Source: Fulverythrobacter ferritrahens
GTDB lineage: Bacteria; Pseudomonadota; Alphaproteobacteria; Sphingomonadales; Sphingomonadaceae
Assembly (NCBI RefSeq): GCF_020539485.1
Contig: NZ_JACDXU010000004.1
Span: 1-64,000, forward strand
Reading direction: 5' to 3'
Length of the DNA: 64,000 bases
This document shows positions 15,218 to 24,173 of the stretch, in pieces. The notes under the pieces were generated by a model. The model had not been told where the DNA came from. It saw nothing but the letters and a program-made list of their open reading frames with translations, and searched no databases. Within the stretch, counting starts at the first letter, position 1; every line of letters starts with the position of its first letter. The position numbers and the translations under genes were made by a program.

Positions 15218-18200
15218 ATGAAGGGAAGTTATCTCAAGCAATTTCGCGCAACCGCGCTTTGCACCGCTATCGGTATTTCCACCTGCATGGCCGCTGCGCC
15301 CGCGCATGCGCAGGAAGCTCCCGCCGCTCAGGAAAAGGAAGAGGCAGAGCCGATCATCGTCACCGGATCGCGCATCATCCGCAAGGATTTCATTGCGACG
15401 AGCCCGATCGTGACTGTCGGCGCGGAATTGCTGGAAGAGAGCAGCGCGATCAATATCGAAGCAAATCTCAACAAGCTGCCGCAATTCGCGCCTGCGCTGA
15501 CCCAGTTCGACACGCAGGGGCTGCAGGCCAATGCCAATGTCACCATCGGCGTGGCGACGGTCAGCCTTCGCCAGCTCGGTGCGAACCGGAACCTTGTCCT
15601 CATCGACGGGCGCCGCCCGACGCCGGTCAACGGCTCTGGCGTGGTTGATATCAATACGATCCCGTCGGCCGCAGTAGAACGGGTTGAGGTCATTTCGGGG
15701 GGTGCCTCTTCCACTTACGGCGCGGATGCTGTGGGGGGCGTGGTCAATTTCCTCCTCAAGAAGAATTTCACCGGCATTAGCCTGGACGGGCAATATTCGC
15801 TGACCGAACGTGGCGATGGCGCGCAATATCGCGTTTCCGCGCTGATGGGGGCCAATCTCGATGGCGGGCGCGGCAATGTCATGCTGGGCATGGAATATTA
15901 CGATCGTGAATCGGTTCGCACCATGGATCGGCCGTGGAACGTCGAGCTGGCACGCAACCCGAACGTGGCCGGCACCGAGTTTTTCCTGAACCAGAATTAC
16001 ATTTCCTTCCCCGCTGCCGGTCGGCCGACGGTGGAAGCGGTCAACGCGCTGTTCCATGGCAAGGGGGTTCCGGCAAACATCACGGTTCCCAACACTTCTT
16101 CCTTCTATCTTAACGGCAACAATTCGTTCTTTCTGAACGGCTCGACATCGCCCGGCGGGGTCTACACGTCGTTGTTCTATGGATATGATCCCGCATCCTC
16201 GGGGCAGGTCGATGGGCTCCAGCGCAAGCTGCTGGGAACCGGGGTGCTGGCCGACAATATCGACGATCTGCTGCTCTCATCGCCGCAGACGCGATATTCC
16301 TTCTTTGCCAGCGGCCATTACGATATTTCGGACAATATCACCGCTTTTGGTCAGGCGTCCTATGCCTCGACGGAGACGGTATCGCTCTCGCTCAATACGG
16401 TGGCCCTCGGCTCCCTCGGTACGGCAATCCCGCATGACGACAAAATCTATACCGGCAATTCGGTGCTGGGCACGCCGTCGTCACTCGGCGCCACGATTGG
16501 CGGCGTCACATACACCAATCTCGATTTCCTGGCGAAGGGGGTAAACTCTCCGGCGGGCATGGGAACCGGCAAGTTCGGTTTGGACTGTCCTGTCGTGGGC
16601 GGCTGTACCAACAGCCAGGTATTCCCGGTGCCTGATGAACTGGCACTGCTCCTCAACAGCCGGACCGGCGCAGCCGCGACCCAGCCCTTCTATGTCAATC
16701 TGATCCCCGGGGACATCGCACGCCGCACCACCGTGAACCATAACCAGACCTACCAGATGCTGCTTGGCCTGGAAGGGAAGGTGCCGGGCACGGACTGGAC
16801 TTGGGAAGTCTTCGCCTCTCACGGTGAAACCACGGCGCGTACCGAGCTTTACGGCTACCTTTCGGTGGAACGTCTGGCCGCGATCCTGAATGCGCCGAAC
16901 TATGGCTATAATTCCACATTCACCGGCAACGGCACGCCGCTGGCCGTCAATCGCAACGGCGCAAATGCCAGTTGTAAAAGCGGCCTGAGCCCCTTCATCT
17001 CCTCGTCCACCTATACCGAGGACTGCGGCCTGGCCGTGGCGGTGGATGCGCAGCTCGAAAACCGGCTCACTCAGGAGAACGTGCAGGCCAACCTGCAGGG
17101 TGGCCTGTTCAATCTTCCCTATGGCCAGCTGCGCTTCGCCCTGGGTGCCGAATATCGGGTGAACAAGATGAAGTTCCACGCCGATTCCGCAATGATGGAC
17201 GGATCGGCTTTCTATGAAACCGTGAATGGCGGTTTCCCGCAGGCGAGCACCAAGGGGACGACCTCGGTAAAGGAAATCTATGGCGAAGTGCTGGTGCCGG
17301 TGCTTGCCGACCTGCCGTTCGCCAAGGCGCTGACGCTGGAACTTGGCTATCGCCTGTCCGATTATCGTTCTATCGGCACGGTCGGCACCTACAAGATCAA
17401 TGGTGAATATGCGCCATTTGAATGGCTGCGCTTCCGTGGCGGCTATCAGAAGGCCAGCCGCGCCCCCAATCTGGGCGAATTGTTCACCGCCCGGACGCAG
17501 ACCCAGACGCAGGTGACCGATGGCGATCCCTGCTCGCGCGGGAACATCACAAATCCTGTATTCTTCGGCAATTATTCCGCCAATCCGATTGGGGCAGACA
17601 GCAATCTCAACCCGGATTCGGGGGATACGGTGGGCAACCCCGATGCCGCCAAGGTCGAGGCGCTGTGCCGCAACATCATGGGGGCGAATGCGGCCACGCA
17701 GTTCTATGAGGCCGACAGGGTATATCCCACTAACACGGGGGACTACTTCCGTGCGGTTTCCTCTGGCGCGCTGGCGCTGAAGGAAGAGGATGCCACGACC
17801 TATACGATCGGCGCGGTCATCAGTTCGCCTTTCGAAAGCGAATGGCTGCGCAGCCTGAGGCTCGCGGTCGACTATTACAACGTCACGCTTTCCGGCGGTA
17901 TCTCGCAAGAGAATATCAACGCCGTCTTCCGCAAATGCTTCACCCCGGTCTTCAACCCGGATTACAGCGTCAACGATGCCTGTTCGCGCATCGTGCGGGA
18001 TTCCCAGACGGGCGAAGTCGTCAATGTCCTGGTGAATTATGGCAATGCGGGCCGGGTGGAAACGGCCGGCGTCGACGTGCAGCTTGATTGGGGAATCCGT
18101 TTCAAGGATGCCGGCATCGGCCTTCCGGGGCGCTTCTCCACCAATGTGCAGTTCACCTATCTCGACAAGTTCGCGACGACGGCGGACGAAGTCGCGGTGC

Positions 18201-18616
18201 CGATGATCGATTATGCCGGCACCACGGGCGGCGGCGAAGTGGGCACTCAGGCGGGATCCTATCGCTGGAAGCTGTTCACCCGGTTCAACTATTCCGTGGG
18301 CCCGGCAACCGTCAGCCTGCAATGGCAGCACAAGCCTGCGATTGACCATGTCACTGCGGTTACCCGCCAGGGCGGCACTCCCATCACCGGAGCCCCTGCC
18401 TATGATCTGTTCAGCCTTTCCGGCTCCTATCAGATCAACAAGTCCGCAACGATCCGCTTCGGCATTGATAATCTGTTCGATCGTGCGCCGCCGGTGATGG
18501 GCGTCGATACTTCGGCCGATCCCGCCCAGGGGCGCCTGCCGGGCGGCCGTTACGATGCGGGCAATTACGATGTGCTGGGACGCCGCTTCTTCATCGGGGC
18601 GAATGTTTCCTTCTGA
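15218..18616 (+). CDS. TonB-dependent outer-membrane receptor (1132 residues)
   Basis: The start is ATG 15218 with GGAGGGG 10 nt upstream; the frame is open for another 750 nt upstream, but that part is antisense to the kinase gene. The signal peptide ends PAHAQEAP (about residue 32). The TonB-box-like EPIIVTGSRI is followed by the plug (SPIVTVGAELLEESSAINIEANLNK, NRNLVLIDGRRPTPVNG, VERVEVISGGASSTYGADAVGGVVNFLLK). The barrel carries the long extracellular loops of the large sphingomonad receptors and ends FFIGANVSF. Substrate unknown. It is divergent from the sensor kinase and followed by a PQQ dehydrogenase, so capture of a sugar or alcohol-type substrate oxidised in the periplasm is a reasonable inference. 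Confidence 0.92.
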   Translation: MKGSYLKQFRATALCTAIGISTCMAAAPAHAQEAPAAQEKEEAEPIIVTGSRIIRKDFIATSPIVTVGAELLEESSAINIEANLNKLPQFAPALTQFDTQGLQANANVTIGVATVSLRQLGANRNLVLIDGRRPTPVNGSGVVDINTIPSAAVERVEVISGGASSTYGADAVGGVVNFLLKKNFTGISLDGQYSLTERGDGAQYRVSALMGANLDGGRGNVMLGMEYYDRESVRTMDRPWNVELARNPNVAGTEFFLNQNYISFPAAGRPTVEAVNALFHGKGVPANITVPNTSSFYLNGNNSFFLNGSTSPGGVYTSLFYGYDPASSGQVDGLQRKLLGTGVLADNIDDLLLSSPQTRYSFFASGHYDISDNITAFGQASYASTETVSLSLNTVALGSLGTAIPHDDKIYTGNSVLGTPSSLGATIGGVTYTNLDFLAKGVNSPAGMGTGKFGLDCPVVGGCTNSQVFPVPDELALLLNSRTGAAATQPFYVNLIPGDIARRTTVNHNQTYQMLLGLEGKVPGTDWTWEVFASHGETTARTELYGYLSVERLAAILNAPNYGYNSTFTGNGTPLAVNRNGANASCKSGLSPFISSSTYTEDCGLAVAVDAQLENRLTQENVQANLQGGLFNLPYGQLRFALGAEYRVNKMKFHADSAMMDGSAFYETVNGGFPQASTKGTTSVKEIYGEVLVPVLADLPFAKALTLELGYRLSDYRSIGTVGTYKINGEYAPFEWLRFRGGYQKASRAPNLGELFTARTQTQTQVTDGDPCSRGNITNPVFFGNYSANPIGADSNLNPDSGDTVGNPDAAKVEALCRNIMGANAATQFYEADRVYPTNTGDYFRAVSSGALALKEEDATTYTIGAVISSPFESEWLRSLRLAVDYYNVTLSGGISQENINAVFRKCFTPVFNPDYSVNDACSRIVRDSQTGEVVNVLVNYGNAGRVETAGVDVQLDWGIRFKDAGIGLPGRFSTNVQFTYLDKFATTADEVAVPMIDYAGTTGGGEVGTQAGSYRWKLFTRFNYSVGPATVSLQWQHKPAIDHVTAVTRQGGTPITGAPAYDLFSLSGSYQINKSATIRFGIDNLFDRAPPVMGVDTSADPAQGRLPGGRYDAGNYDVLGRRFFIGANVSF

Positions 18617-18658
18617 ACTCCCACCGTGCTTTTTCCCAGGATGAAGCACGCCATTGAC

Positions 18659-18694
18659 GGCGGGCGGGGGCACTCACTCCCCGCCCGCCTTTTT
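18659..18694 (+). terminator. Rho-independent terminator after the TonB receptor
   Basis: A perfect 11-bp stem (GGCGGGCGGGG with CCCCGCCCGCC), a short loop, and five T residues (18690-18694), 43 nt after the receptor stop. It separates the receptor from the PQQ dehydrogenase gene, which must have its own promoter or be read through. Confidence 0.85.
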
Positions 18695-18741
18695 CCGGAA
18701 GAAGTCCGGCGCTTGCCCGGAACAGAAGAGAGTTTGGCATT

Positions 18742-20703
18742 ATGCGAATTTCCAAGGCGCTGATCCTGAGCGGCATTGCGCTGCTGCCCACCTTCTCCGC
18801 CATTCGCGTGCAGGCCGAAACGGCTCCTCCGGCGGCAGATTGGCCTCGTTATGCGCGCGATCTGGGGGGCACGCGCTATTCCCCACTGGACCAGATCAAC
18901 ACGGCCAATGTGAAGGATCTGGAACAGGCATGGAGCTTCCGCCTGCGTCCGGAAGGCGGCGCCGGGCTGCTGGGCGGGACCGCTCCCATCGTGATCCGTA
19001 ACGTGATGTATCTGCCGCTGGGCAATGCCGTGGTCGCGCTGGAGGCCGACACCGGCAAGGAGATCTGGCGCCATCCGGTGCGCGGCATGGTGCGGCGGGG
19101 CGTGTCCTACTGGCCGGGCGAAGGCAGGCTGAAGCCGCGCATCTTCTATTCGGTCGGCAATGCCATCGTGGCGCTGGATGCGGCGACCGGCAAGCTGGAC
19201 ACCGCTTTCGGCAAGGGGGGCAGTGCCGCGATTGAAGGCTCCCCCTATTCTTATCCGCCGTCCGTCTACAAGAACGTGCTGGTGATCGGGGCGAACACGG
19301 CGGAAATGCCGCGCGGCCCCAGCGGCAACAGCCGGGCTTTCGATGCGCGGACCGGCCAGAAGCTGTGGGAGTTCAACACGGTTCCCCAGCCCGGCGAAGT
19401 AGGTCATGAGACCTGGCTGGACGACGGCTGGAAGGGGCGTTCCGGCACGAATATGTGGGTGTGGTACACCACCGCCGATCCCAAGACCGACACGATCTAT
19501 ATGACGATCGGCAGCCCATCGCCCAACTATTACGGGGGCGACAGGCCGGGCAACAATCTGTTCGGCAATTCCATCGTCGCGGTCGATGCGCAGACCGGCA
19601 AGTATAAATGGCATTTCCAGACCATCCACCACGATCTGTGGGACTGGGATCTGCCTGCCCCGCCCGTGTTGTTCGACGTAGTGAAGGACGGCAAGACCAT
19701 TCCCGCTCTGGCCGAAACCGGCAAGCCGGGCCTGATGTATATCCTCAACCGGGAAACAGGCGAGCCGATCCATGGCGTAAACGAGCAATTGGTGGCCGCA
19801 GCCGACGTTCCGGGTGAATGGTATTCCAAGACGCAGCCCATCCCGGTGAAACCGGAACCGCTTTCCCGCATGCGTTGGGACCCGTCCGATATCGTCACAG
19901 CCGAAGATACTACACCGGAGCATGTAGCCGCCTGCAAGGCGCTGCTGGACAGCTACGGCGGCACATTCTTCAACAGCGGACCTTTCACGCCCTTTTTCCT
20001 GCACAAGAAGGGGGATGCTCCGCGCGCCTCGATCAACCTGCCGCATAACGGCGGCTCCAACTGGGGTGGGAGCGCGGCGGACCCGACCAGAGGCGTCATT
20101 TTCGTCAATACCAGCGAGAGCGGCAGTATCGGCTGGATCGAGGATCGCGATCCGAAAGGCAATTACGGCAACGGCACCAGTGCTTCGACCCAGATATACG
20201 ACCGTGGCAGTCTGGTGGGGCCGGGGGCCTATTCAAGCTTTTCGGCCAGCTTTGAGACGAAGGATGGCAAGCGCATGAACCTGCCCTGCATTCGCCCGCC
20301 CTGGGGCCGGCTGATTGCAGTGGACGGCAATAGCGGCGAAATTCTGTGGGCCAGCAAGCTGGGCATGACTGAAGGCCTGCCGGAGGGCAAGCAGGATACC
20401 GGAAGCAACAATACTTTCGGTGGGCCGATCGTCACGGCAGGCGGGCTCGTCTTCATCGGCGCCACATCAGACCGGCGTCTCAGGGCCTTCGATGCAAAGA
20501 CCGGGGCCATATTGTGGGAGAAGGAACTGCAATATGCGCCGCTGACAGTCCCGATTACCTATCGGGGCAAGGACGGGCGGCAATATGTCGCGGTGGTGGC
20601 CGCAGGTGCCGGCATGGGCGCCGCTGCCGCGCGTGGACCGGACGGGAAGCCGCTCAACAATGAATCGCTGATGGTTTTCGCTTTGCCCGACAAACGCAAG
20701 TGA
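18742..20703 (+). CDS. PQQ-dependent (quinoprotein) dehydrogenase, periplasmic
   Basis: 653 residues; a signal peptide ending VQAETAPP (about residue 28) exports it. The beta-propeller W-motif repeats are visible (DTGKEIWRHPV, RTGQKLWEFNTVP, QTGKYKWHFQTIHHDLWDWDLPAPPVLFD, KTGAILWEKELQYAPLTVP). The start DWPRYARDLGGTRYSPLDQI and the GPIVTAGGLVFIGATSDRRLRAFD block match glucose/quinate-type soluble quinoproteins. No membrane anchor and no C-terminal cytochrome c domain are present. It should oxidise an alcohol, sugar or polyol using PQQ and pass electrons to quinone or a carrier. Its position beside the large TonB receptor suggests it acts on the imported compound or a breakdown product. Confidence 0.9.
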   Translation: MRISKALILSGIALLPTFSAIRVQAETAPPAADWPRYARDLGGTRYSPLDQINTANVKDLEQAWSFRLRPEGGAGLLGGTAPIVIRNVMYLPLGNAVVALEADTGKEIWRHPVRGMVRRGVSYWPGEGRLKPRIFYSVGNAIVALDAATGKLDTAFGKGGSAAIEGSPYSYPPSVYKNVLVIGANTAEMPRGPSGNSRAFDARTGQKLWEFNTVPQPGEVGHETWLDDGWKGRSGTNMWVWYTTADPKTDTIYMTIGSPSPNYYGGDRPGNNLFGNSIVAVDAQTGKYKWHFQTIHHDLWDWDLPAPPVLFDVVKDGKTIPALAETGKPGLMYILNRETGEPIHGVNEQLVAAADVPGEWYSKTQPIPVKPEPLSRMRWDPSDIVTAEDTTPEHVAACKALLDSYGGTFFNSGPFTPFFLHKKGDAPRASINLPHNGGSNWGGSAADPTRGVIFVNTSESGSIGWIEDRDPKGNYGNGTSASTQIYDRGSLVGPGAYSSFSASFETKDGKRMNLPCIRPPWGRLIAVDGNSGEILWASKLGMTEGLPEGKQDTGSNNTFGGPIVTAGGLVFIGATSDRRLRAFDAKTGAILWEKELQYAPLTVPITYRGKDGRQYVAVVAAGAGMGAAAARGPDGKPLNNESLMVFALPDKRK

Positions 20704-20710
20704 TTGCAGC

Positions 20711-20730
20711 GGCCGGATGGCCCGGCCTTT
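20711..20730 (+). terminator. Weak terminator candidate after the PQQ dehydrogenase
   Basis: Six-bp stem GGCCGG/CCGGCC with a 5-nt loop, then TTT. The short stem and T-run make this uncertain. Confidence 0.4.
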
Positions 20731-20808
20731 GCGGCGGCATGTGCATCTGCTGCCTTGGGCCGATGGGTGCGCACTGGCCATGGGGCATCGCCCATGTAGC
20801 CTTGGGGC

Positions 20809-21908
20809 ATGCAGCTTGTTCCGATGATACCCGGCTGGCTACAGCCGCTCGCCCTTTGCGCTCTTGCCGTCCTGCTTGCGCTGGCGTTGCATTTCGTCAT
20901 CTTCCTCGTGCTGGGCAGGATTTTGCGCAGGGTGGAATGGCTTTCCTCGGCGGAAGCGGTTCGCAAACTGCGCGGGTCCACTCGTTGGTTGCTGCTTGCG
21001 CTCGTTGGTTGCTGCTTGCGCTCGCGCTCTCCGCTGTCCAGCCTGCGTTGGGTCTCGATCCCCGCGCCGCGCTGATATGGGCTCAAGTGGCGCGACTGGT
21101 GACGCCGGCCTTGTTCGGCTGGCTGGTGATCGCGCTGGTGGGTTGGGGCTTCGCAGTCATCCAGGCGCGGACGGATATCTCGGCGCCGGATAATCTGTCG
21201 GCCCGGCGCAGGCGGACGCGCGCCAACATCCTGCACCGCGTCGCGGTGTTCGTGATCTCGCTGGCGACGTTGTGTCTCATTCTAATGGGCATTCCCGCCG
21301 TGCGGAATATCGGGGTTACCCTGATCGCATCGGCGGGCCTGATCGGGTTGGCAGTGGGCGCGGCAGCGCAGCCTGCACTCAAGAATCTGGTGGCCGGCAT
21401 CCAGATGGCCTTCACGGAGCCTATCCGGATCGACGACGTAGTGATCATGGACGGAGAGTGGGGCCGGATCGAGGAAATCCGCCTGACCTATGTGATCGTC
21501 AACATCTGGGATGAGCGTAGGCTGGTTGTGCCGATCTCCCGCTTCCTTGAGGACAGTTTCCAGAACTGGACCCGCACGACCAGCCAGATTTTGGGCACGG
21601 CCTTCCTCCATGTGGACCCGGCGGCCGATGTTCCGCGACTGCGGGCCAAGCTGGAGGAAGTGGTGGCGGCGAATGACAAATGGGACGGGCGCGTTGTGGG
21701 GCTGCAGGTGACCGACACTGCGCCCGATCATCTGGAATTGCGCGCGCTGGTAAGCGCTGCCGATGCAGGCAAGGCCTTCGATCTGAGATGCGACGTGCGC
21801 GAGGCGATGATGGCGTTCATTCGCGACGAAATGCCCTGGGCTCTTACGCGCAGGCGAGGGGAAGTGATCCTTGGCCGGCGCCGGACCGAAAGCCTGTCGC
21901 CCGCCTGA
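20809..21908 (+). pseudogene. MscS-type mechanosensitive channel gene, frameshifted by a 20-bp tandem duplication
   Basis: The first part (ATG 20809, frame to 21075) encodes MQLVPMIPGWLQPLALC..., a membrane segment, then RGSTRWLLLAL before going out of frame. The rest of an MscS protein continues in another frame to 21908: LDPRAALIW, two more hydrophobic helices, the pore helix GLIGLAVGAAAQPALKNLVAG, then the beta domain EPIRIDDVVIMDGEWGRIEEIRLTYVIV. The break falls exactly at two identical 20-bp units (20981-21000, 21001-21020). Removing one unit rejoins TRWLLLALALSAVQPALGLDP in a single frame of about 359 residues. MscS channels release solutes on hypo-osmotic shock; as written, this copy would be truncated before the pore. 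Confidence 0.88.
20981..21020. repeat. Exact 20-bp tandem duplication inside the mscS-type gene
   Basis: The 20-mer at 20981-21000 is repeated without mismatch at 21001-21020. Because 20 is not a multiple of 3, it shifts the reading frame of the channel gene. Loss of one unit would restore it, so this could be a reversible slippage site. Confidence 0.95.
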
Positions 21909-21926
21909 CCTGCCGTGACGGCGCGC

Positions 21927-22406
21927 TCAGGTGGCCGGGCCATCCTCGGGTGGGTGGGAGGGTTCATCGTCCTTGCGGATGAAGCTGACCTTCCCTTCGG
22001 TTTCGAGGATCGCCCATGCGACATCGGACAAATGGGCAATTCCCGCCAGTCGCATTTCCGCCTCCAGTTCGGAGAGGGTGATACGGTGACGGCCGAGATT
22101 GCCGTTCAGGATCTCGCCGCTGCGCACGAGCACCGCAGGCTCACCATCCAGCAGCTTTTCCGCGCGACGCGAACGGAAACTGAACCAGGCGAGCAAGGCG
22201 CTCCAGAAACCGAAGGTGGCAATCGCCAGCGTCGCACCCGTGATGCTGAAATCATTGTGCGTAACGCCCTGCTGAACCAGATCGCCCATCACGATCAGCA
22301 TGACCAGTTCGAAGGGCGTCAGTTGTGCCAGTTCGCGTTTCCCCAGCAGCCGCAGCAGGAGATAGACGATGGCGAACATCGCGGTGGCGCGCAGCACGAT
22401 ATCCAT
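21927..22406 (-). CDS. DUF421 family membrane protein (YetF/YcaP-like)
   Basis: 159 residues. The N-terminus MDIVLRATAMFAIVYLLLRLLGKRELAQLTPFELVMLIVMGDLVQQG is the characteristic DUF421 transmembrane start with the GKRE and LTPFELV motifs. One or two more hydrophobic helices follow (TLAIATFGFWSALLAWFSF). The cytoplasmic part LLDGEPAVLVRSGEILNGNLGRHRITLSELEAEMRLAGI completes the fold seen in YetF. Function is not settled; YetF-type proteins have been linked to the cell envelope and stress. Its ATG overlaps the stop of the upstream gene by 1 nt, so the pair is co-translated. It converges on the broken channel gene. Confidence 0.85.
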   Translation of the reverse strand: MDIVLRATAMFAIVYLLLRLLGKRELAQLTPFELVMLIVMGDLVQQGVTHNDFSITGATLAIATFGFWSALLAWFSFRSRRAEKLLDGEPAVLVRSGEILNGNLGRHRITLSELEAEMRLAGIAHLSDVAWAILETEGKVSFIRKDDEPSHPPEDGPAT

Positions 22407-22966
22407 CAGGGCAAAATCTCGAGTGCGAGCGGAATCCGGACGAGGCGAGTGTCGCCTTCGCGCAATTCCATCCAGCCATCATGCCCGCCGGCAAGCGTTG
22501 GGTTGACCTGGCCATCCAGCTTGATGCGCAAAGGCTGGCCGGCTTCGAGGCGGCCGTAACCCATAGTAAGTGCGTCGCCGGAATATGCCTCTTCCTCAGC
22601 CCCCGGCATCACAGTGTTGACCGTAAGGTTGCGCAGATAGGCGGGAGATATGGCTAGGGTCGGTTTCTCAAGGGGGCGATCGGCACGGACCTCTATCCAG
22701 ATCTCGAAGAACTCGCCGGATCGCAAAATCTGCGGCGCCTCTACCGCCAGCGACGCGCCGTTCCGCAGGGCCGCCTTGCGCTCACTGGGCCAGCCCCCGA
22801 ACAGCCCGGCCAGCGCTGCGATCATGAGCGCACCCAGAACCAGCAGCGCCAGCCAGTGTGAGAGGGCATGGGCAGATCGTGTCTGCTCCAGATGGCTCGG
22901 GGAAATGCCGTCCGGGAGATCAGCCCCCATGGGAAGGCGTTCCTCCCGAGGCTCGATCTCCGCCAA
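22406..22966 (-). CDS. Single-pass membrane protein of unknown function, coupled to DUF421
   Basis: 186 residues, not recognised. A charged, hydrophilic N-terminus (about 35 residues with acidic and Arg-rich stretches) is followed by one membrane segment (HWLALLVLGALMIAALAGLFGGW). A soluble domain rich in beta-strand-like segments follows (EIWIEVRADRPLEKPTLAISPAYL, GRLEAGQPLRIKLDGQVNPTLAGGHDGWMELREGD). Topology suggests a cytoplasmic tail and a periplasmic beta-sandwich-like domain. The 1-nt overlap with the DUF421 gene argues that the products work together. Confidence 0.7.
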   Translation of the reverse strand: MAEIEPREERLPMGADLPDGISPSHLEQTRSAHALSHWLALLVLGALMIAALAGLFGGWPSERKAALRNGASLAVEAPQILRSGEFFEIWIEVRADRPLEKPTLAISPAYLRNLTVNTVMPGAEEEAYSGDALTMGYGRLEAGQPLRIKLDGQVNPTLAGGHDGWMELREGDTRLVRIPLALEILP

Positions 22967-23020
22967 GGTTCATCGTCGCACATTCCCGGATCATCATCCG
23001 TTCCTTGTTTGGGCAGCATT

Positions 23021-23050
23021 CAGAACGATTTCTGGCAGAACGATTTCTGG
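23021..23050. repeat. Exact 15-bp tandem duplication in an intergenic region
   Basis: CAGAACGATTTCTGG occurs twice back to back (23021-23035, 23036-23050). It lies in the 343-nt gap (22967-23309) between the divergent DUF421 pair and otsB, a gap in which I see no credible gene. Confidence 0.9.
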
Positions 23051-23256
23051 CGAAGTCGTGTTCCCGTCAGGAAGGGGGCGGCACCCCGTCGGGGGCACGG
23101 CTGGTCGCTTTGCCGACCCGCCGCCGCGCTTGGCATGGTACTGCTCCTGCATCGCGCGCGGCATTTCTGCCGCAACTATTTGAAAAAGCCTTTGATCCCG
23201 CCTCTGGCTCGGTCCGCCGCTAAGGGCGTCCGGCGCGGGAACGGCACTTCTGGCGG

Positions 23257-23281
23257 AACGATCTAATTCTATCAGATCGTT
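23257..23281. repeat. Inverted repeat upstream of otsB
   Basis: AACGATCT and AGATCGTT, a perfect 8-bp inverted repeat with a 9-nt AT-rich centre, 29 nt before the otsB start. Its position in the otsB leader would suit an operator. The AACGAT half resembles the core of the 15-bp repeats at 23021-23050. No regulator is identified. Confidence 0.5.
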
Positions 23282-23309
23282 CGATCGCCCCAATTCCGGA
23301 GCTGAAAAC

Positions 23310-24173
23310 ATGGACCATTCAAGGCTGCGATCCTGCATGTCGCTCGCCGCCTCGACGCGGGAAGAATGTAGCTTCCCCGGTGCGGTCGGGGCGTTGGAAA
23401 TGAAGGCCGCCGTCCACCTCATTCCGCAGGGTGGAGGGGCCTCTCCTCCCCCTGTGCTGGCCAAGGGAGAGGTCACGCTGCTGCTCGATTTCGACGGCAC
23501 CCTGGTGGAAATCGCGGAGACGCCGGAGGCGGTTCAGGTTCCTCCCCATCTCGTTCGACTGCTGGGCATGCTCTCCTCCCTGATCGAAGGACGGCTGGCC
23601 GTGGTCAGCGGGCGCGATGTTGCATGGCTTGCAGGCCGTCTGGGCTTCACCGGGCAATTGGGTGAGGCCGGGCCGGTCCTCGTCGGCAATCATGGTGCGG
23701 AGTTGAATGACGAAGCGATGCCCCGCCCGGCCAGCCTCGATCTGGTCGCTGCCGCGCTGAGGGATTTTGCCAGCAGCCATCCGGGACTTTTGGTGGAGCA
23801 GAAGCGCTATGGCGTGGCGCTCCACTTCCGGCTGGCCCCCGCGGCGCAGGAAGCCAGTATCGCACTGGCAGCAGCCTTGGCGCAGGAACACGGCCTCTCG
23901 CTGCAAAAGGGCAAGGCCGTGGCCGAATTGCGTGTGCCGGGCCGCGACAAGGGCTTCGCAGTGCGCAGCGTGATGGAGCGCGCCACGAGCGCAGGCACCA
24001 TGCCGATCTTCGTGGGTGACGACCTTACTGACGAGGCAGGCTTTTCCGCCGCCGAGGAACTGGGCGGCTTCGGTGTGGTCGTCGGCAACAGAAACCCCAC
24101 CGCCGCGCGCTATCGCCTTGGCACAGTCGCGGAGGTGCATGCCTGGCTGGAGCAGCTATGCAACCGGACCTGA
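23310..24173 (+). CDS. otsB: Trehalose-6-phosphate phosphatase OtsB
   Basis: 287 residues from ATG 23310, with GGAG at 23298-23301; a later ATG at 23400 would still keep the whole catalytic domain. HAD-superfamily motif I is TLLLDFDGTLVEI (Asp60, Asp62). The later motifs are LAVVSGRDVAWLAGRLG, the substrate-loop region GNHGAELN, and the metal site FVGDDLTDEAGF. It dephosphorylates trehalose-6-phosphate to trehalose, an osmoprotectant made in the cytoplasm. It overlaps the GH15 gene by 16 nt and is followed by otsA, so the three form one operon. Confidence 0.92.
   Translation: MDHSRLRSCMSLAASTREECSFPGAVGALEMKAAVHLIPQGGGASPPPVLAKGEVTLLLDFDGTLVEIAETPEAVQVPPHLVRLLGMLSSLIEGRLAVVSGRDVAWLAGRLGFTGQLGEAGPVLVGNHGAELNDEAMPRPASLDLVAAALRDFASSHPGLLVEQKRYGVALHFRLAPAAQEASIALAAALAQEHGLSLQKGKAVAELRVPGRDKGFAVRSVMERATSAGTMPIFVGDDLTDEAGFSAAEELGGFGVVVGNRNPTAARYRLGTVAEVHAWLEQLCNRT

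Noticed and set aside
16481-18673. About 730-codon open frame antisense to the second TonB receptor
   Set aside because: No family signature; mirrors the receptor's codon structure.
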